DNA of 52,105 bases, from the NCBI GenBank assembly GCA_002343775.1, contig DDSH01000008.1, positions 1 to 52,105 on the forward strand. Direction: 5' to 3'. Under the pieces are notes generated by a model that made no database searches, was not told where the DNA came from, and worked only from the letters and a program-made list of their open reading frames with translations. How positions within the stretch are numbered: the first letter of the stretch is position 1; every line of letters starts with the position of its first letter. This DNA comes from Anaerolineales bacterium UBA2395. GTDB taxonomy: Bacteria > Chloroflexota > Anaerolineae > Anaerolineales > Villigracilaceae. A program made the position numbers and the translations under genes. Below, piece after piece: positions 50,012-52,105 of this stretch.

Positions 50012-52075
50012 ATGACTCATTACAACCCGTACGCACAGCGTAAATTGTTACGCACCTTCGAAAAGCTCTGGGCAAAGTTCGAAGGCTTTATCAATCGTTT
50101 CACCAAATCGGATTTCAATCCTTTTTACCATCTTGGCACATTAACCATCTTCATGTTGATCCTGCTTATTGCAACGGGCATTTATCTCACCATCATCTAT
50201 CGCCCCGGGTTGGATGTTGCCTACCAGACCGTTGAGAAAATCGATTCCACCTGGTTCGGTTCGCTCATGCGCAGTATGCACCGCTATGCATCCGATGGCA
50301 TGATCGTCTTGATCGTGTTGCACATGTTCAAGATGTTGATCAGCGACCGGTTCTCAGGTCAACGCTGGTTGGCGTGGACAAGCGGCTGGATCATGCTGGC
50401 AATGGTTTGGTTGACAGGTACGATGGGCTACTGGCTCATCTGGGATCAACGTGCGCAATGGATGACCGAATACATGATGGAGTACCTAGCTGGTTCATCG
50501 GGTCTCACCTATGTCGCGACCGATCTCGCCTCGCGTACATTTTCAAATTTTGTCATCATCATTTTTTTGCATGTCTTTATTCCGCTCATTGGTTTTCTCG
50601 GCATTTACATCCACAGCCTCAGACTCTCGCGTGAGCGTTGGTGGTCGCCGCGCTGGGTCAGCATTCAAGCCGTGGTGGGGCTGGTTGTTCTATCACTCCT
50701 CAAACCTGCCCAATCCGCTATGCCTGCAGATCTATCGCAACTGATTCAATCCGTGCCAATGGACGCGTTGTATTTGGGATTTTTGCCATTGATCGACTTG
50801 TGGGGCAACCTGATCTTCTGGGGACTGGCAATTCTCGTTGGTGGAAGTTTATTCCTGCTCCCCTGGCTCGCCTCTGGACGTAACCCTGGGCCTGCTACTG
50901 TTACCGATCCAAAGTGTACTGGCTGTAACATCTGCTATGCCGAATGTCCGTTTGACGCAATTCGCATGAATGACCGCAATGATGCGTCTGGCTATCACAA
51001 ACTGGCGATCATCAACAACGCACAATGCACAGGTTGCGGAATCTGCGTGGGGGCATGTCCCACCGACGCAATTGACCTAAAGGGTGGTTACAACGGCGAA
51101 CAGGTATTTGGTGTGGTCAAAGGCGCACTGTCACAAGAGAAACAGACTGGCAATCCTGTAACCGTCTTATTTGCTAGTCACAGGGATGAAGCGCTAGGTG
51201 GGCTGCCAGCCGAATTAAACGTCAGCAAGGAGAATGCTCCTGTTGCCGTGGCAACTGTCGGTGGAGAAGAGGCGGCGCGCGTCATAACAGCAGTGTTACC
51301 AAGCATCAGTGCGATCAATATCGAATGGATCAAATCCTTGCACAATGCAGGCGCGCGCGACGTCGTCCTGCTGTCTCATCCATACGATGATGGGATGTAC
51401 CGCGAAGATGCGCATTGGATATTGAACCGCCTGCACTCGCGCCGCGCATTGGTGACAAAGGAAGTGCATTGGCTGGAGACAACACCAGGAAATTCAAAAA
51501 CAGTTTTGAATTTTCTGAACGATCTGCATCGCAGCGAAACGCAGGCGAAGAAGTCCGCGCCTGTGCTGCCACCTGTGAAAGAACGCAACAAGTTAATTCC
51601 TTCGCTTGTAGGCGCATTGCTTGGGACGGTTCTATTGTTTGGCATCTTTGCGCTTGCATTGCCGATGGATATTCCCGCTGGAATGGCTTCTGCCGATGGA
51701 TCTGCCATTCGCATGGCTTTGGATCTGAAAGGCAAGATTTCGGTTGCGGCAATTCCCGAAGGCATGACCCTACCTGAAGGCGCAGACGCGGAAAAGATAT
51801 TTGGCGGTGAGCATTACCCTGTGAGTGTGATTGTGGTGATGGATGGCAAAACGATTTTGGATGAAACCTATCAACCCTCGGGTGTTGGCGGCAACGGGCG
51901 CATTTCTGCGCTTGAATTTCTGCCCATCCCGTCTGGTACCCATTACATTGAAATGCGTTTGAAGGATGATGAAAATGATTACCGTGTGGTGTATTCAGAC
52001 ACCCTTACGCTAAATGTGAGACAGGTTGTGGTATTTAGTTACGATGATAAAAGTGATAAGGTGATCGTACGATAG
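50012..52075 (+). CDS. Cytochrome b - 2x[4Fe-4S] ferredoxin - MvhD-like fusion
   Basis: 687 aa. Residues about 1-225 form a cytochrome b N-terminal domain with both bis-His pairs at 14-residue spacing: His90/His104 and His187/His201. Two more helices follow (about 245-290). Then come two 4Fe-4S motifs, CTGCNICYAECP from 302 and CTGCGICVGACP from 339. A domain of about 145 residues (VTVLFASHRDEALGGLPAEL, GARDVVLLSHPYDDGMYR) resembles MvhD but lacks its Cys cluster. A further helix (about 528-550) and an external domain end the protein. Probably quinol-linked electron transfer to or from the adjacent reductase; a Rieske gene might follow outside the window. Confidence 0.8.
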   Translation: MTHYNPYAQRKLLRTFEKLWAKFEGFINRFTKSDFNPFYHLGTLTIFMLILLIATGIYLTIIYRPGLDVAYQTVEKIDSTWFGSLMRSMHRYASDGMIVLIVLHMFKMLISDRFSGQRWLAWTSGWIMLAMVWLTGTMGYWLIWDQRAQWMTEYMMEYLAGSSGLTYVATDLASRTFSNFVIIIFLHVFIPLIGFLGIYIHSLRLSRERWWSPRWVSIQAVVGLVVLSLLKPAQSAMPADLSQLIQSVPMDALYLGFLPLIDLWGNLIFWGLAILVGGSLFLLPWLASGRNPGPATVTDPKCTGCNICYAECPFDAIRMNDRNDASGYHKLAIINNAQCTGCGICVGACPTDAIDLKGGYNGEQVFGVVKGALSQEKQTGNPVTVLFASHRDEALGGLPAELNVSKENAPVAVATVGGEEAARVITAVLPSISAINIEWIKSLHNAGARDVVLLSHPYDDGMYREDAHWILNRLHSRRALVTKEVHWLETTPGNSKTVLNFLNDLHRSETQAKKSAPVLPPVKERNKLIPSLVGALLGTVLLFGIFALALPMDIPAGMASADGSAIRMALDLKGKISVAAIPEGMTLPEGADAEKIFGGEHYPVSVIVVMDGKTILDETYQPSGVGGNGRISALEFLPIPSGTHYIEMRLKDDENDYRVVYSDTLTLNVRQVVVFSYDDKSDKVIVR

Positions 52076-52105
52076 ACGCTTAAATAAAATAGCGCATGGT
52101 AATTA

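Overview
The window looks like a chromosomal segment of a facultatively anaerobic, nitrogen-oxide-respiring bacterium. I suspect Chloroflexota of the Anaerolineae type. The grounds are the mix of large NB-ARC/TPR regulators (one SARP/BTAD-like), Thr/Pro-linker lipoproteins, FGE-like lipoproteins and B-type heme-copper oxidase genes. This placement rests on gene content only; no rRNA or tRNA gene was seen.

Layout. (1) 1-6275, minus strand: a respiratory nitrate reductase operon, in transcription order a membrane-anchored cytochrome c, narG, narH and narJ. narJ is cut by the window edge and narI is presumably outside. (2) 6492-9057, minus: a NarX/NarL nitrate-sensing two-component system. (3) 9267-14139, minus: five genes for surface or membrane proteins, including one with a LecA-like fold, divergent from an XRE/NB-ARC/TPR regulator (14352-17153) that appears to be transcribed as a leaderless mRNA. 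(4) 17264-24345: a Crp/Fnr regulator, a triple-GAF HD-GYP protein on the minus strand, then a plus-strand set of cupin, cytochrome b561, cytochrome c lipoprotein, a His-rich heme-copper-like membrane protein, a DUF1858-like protein and two tandem four-helix proteins. A 42-base vestige of a second crp/fnr gene lies just upstream of that set. (5) 24359-30035: a SARP-like BTAD/NB-ARC/TPR regulator divergent from a small protein and two lipoproteins; 11-bp direct repeats lie between them. (6) 30230-31584, minus: two overlapping Crp/Fnr regulators. (7) 31747-41111, plus: ten mostly integral-membrane genes that I cannot match to a known system. They include two paralogous pairs, a NapH-like polyferredoxin, a 54-aa protein, a 12-helix heme-copper-like protein, an FGE-like lipoprotein and heme O synthase. 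Several Crp/Fnr-type palindromes (TGTGA-N6-TCACA) precede these genes. (8) 41646-44239: a second NarX/NarL pair, duplicated together with its 3' terminator. (9) 44400-52075: a heme-copper reductase (single-helix subunit, CuA subunit II, subunit I), a DsbD_2/TauE-like protein, a copper P-type ATPase, and a cytochrome b-ferredoxin-MvhD-like fusion.

How the parts may work together. Nitrate would be reduced by NarGHI under NarXL control. The subunit I in block 9 keeps all heme and CuB histidines but has Gln where oxygen reductases have the cross-linked Tyr, so I predict a nitric oxide reductase with a CuA electron entry, fed by a quinol-oxidising cytochrome b module. Block 7, with heme O synthase, a polyferredoxin and Fnr-type control, is the best candidate for an undescribed respiratory or NO-handling membrane system. 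All functional statements are from reading the sequence; no database search was done.
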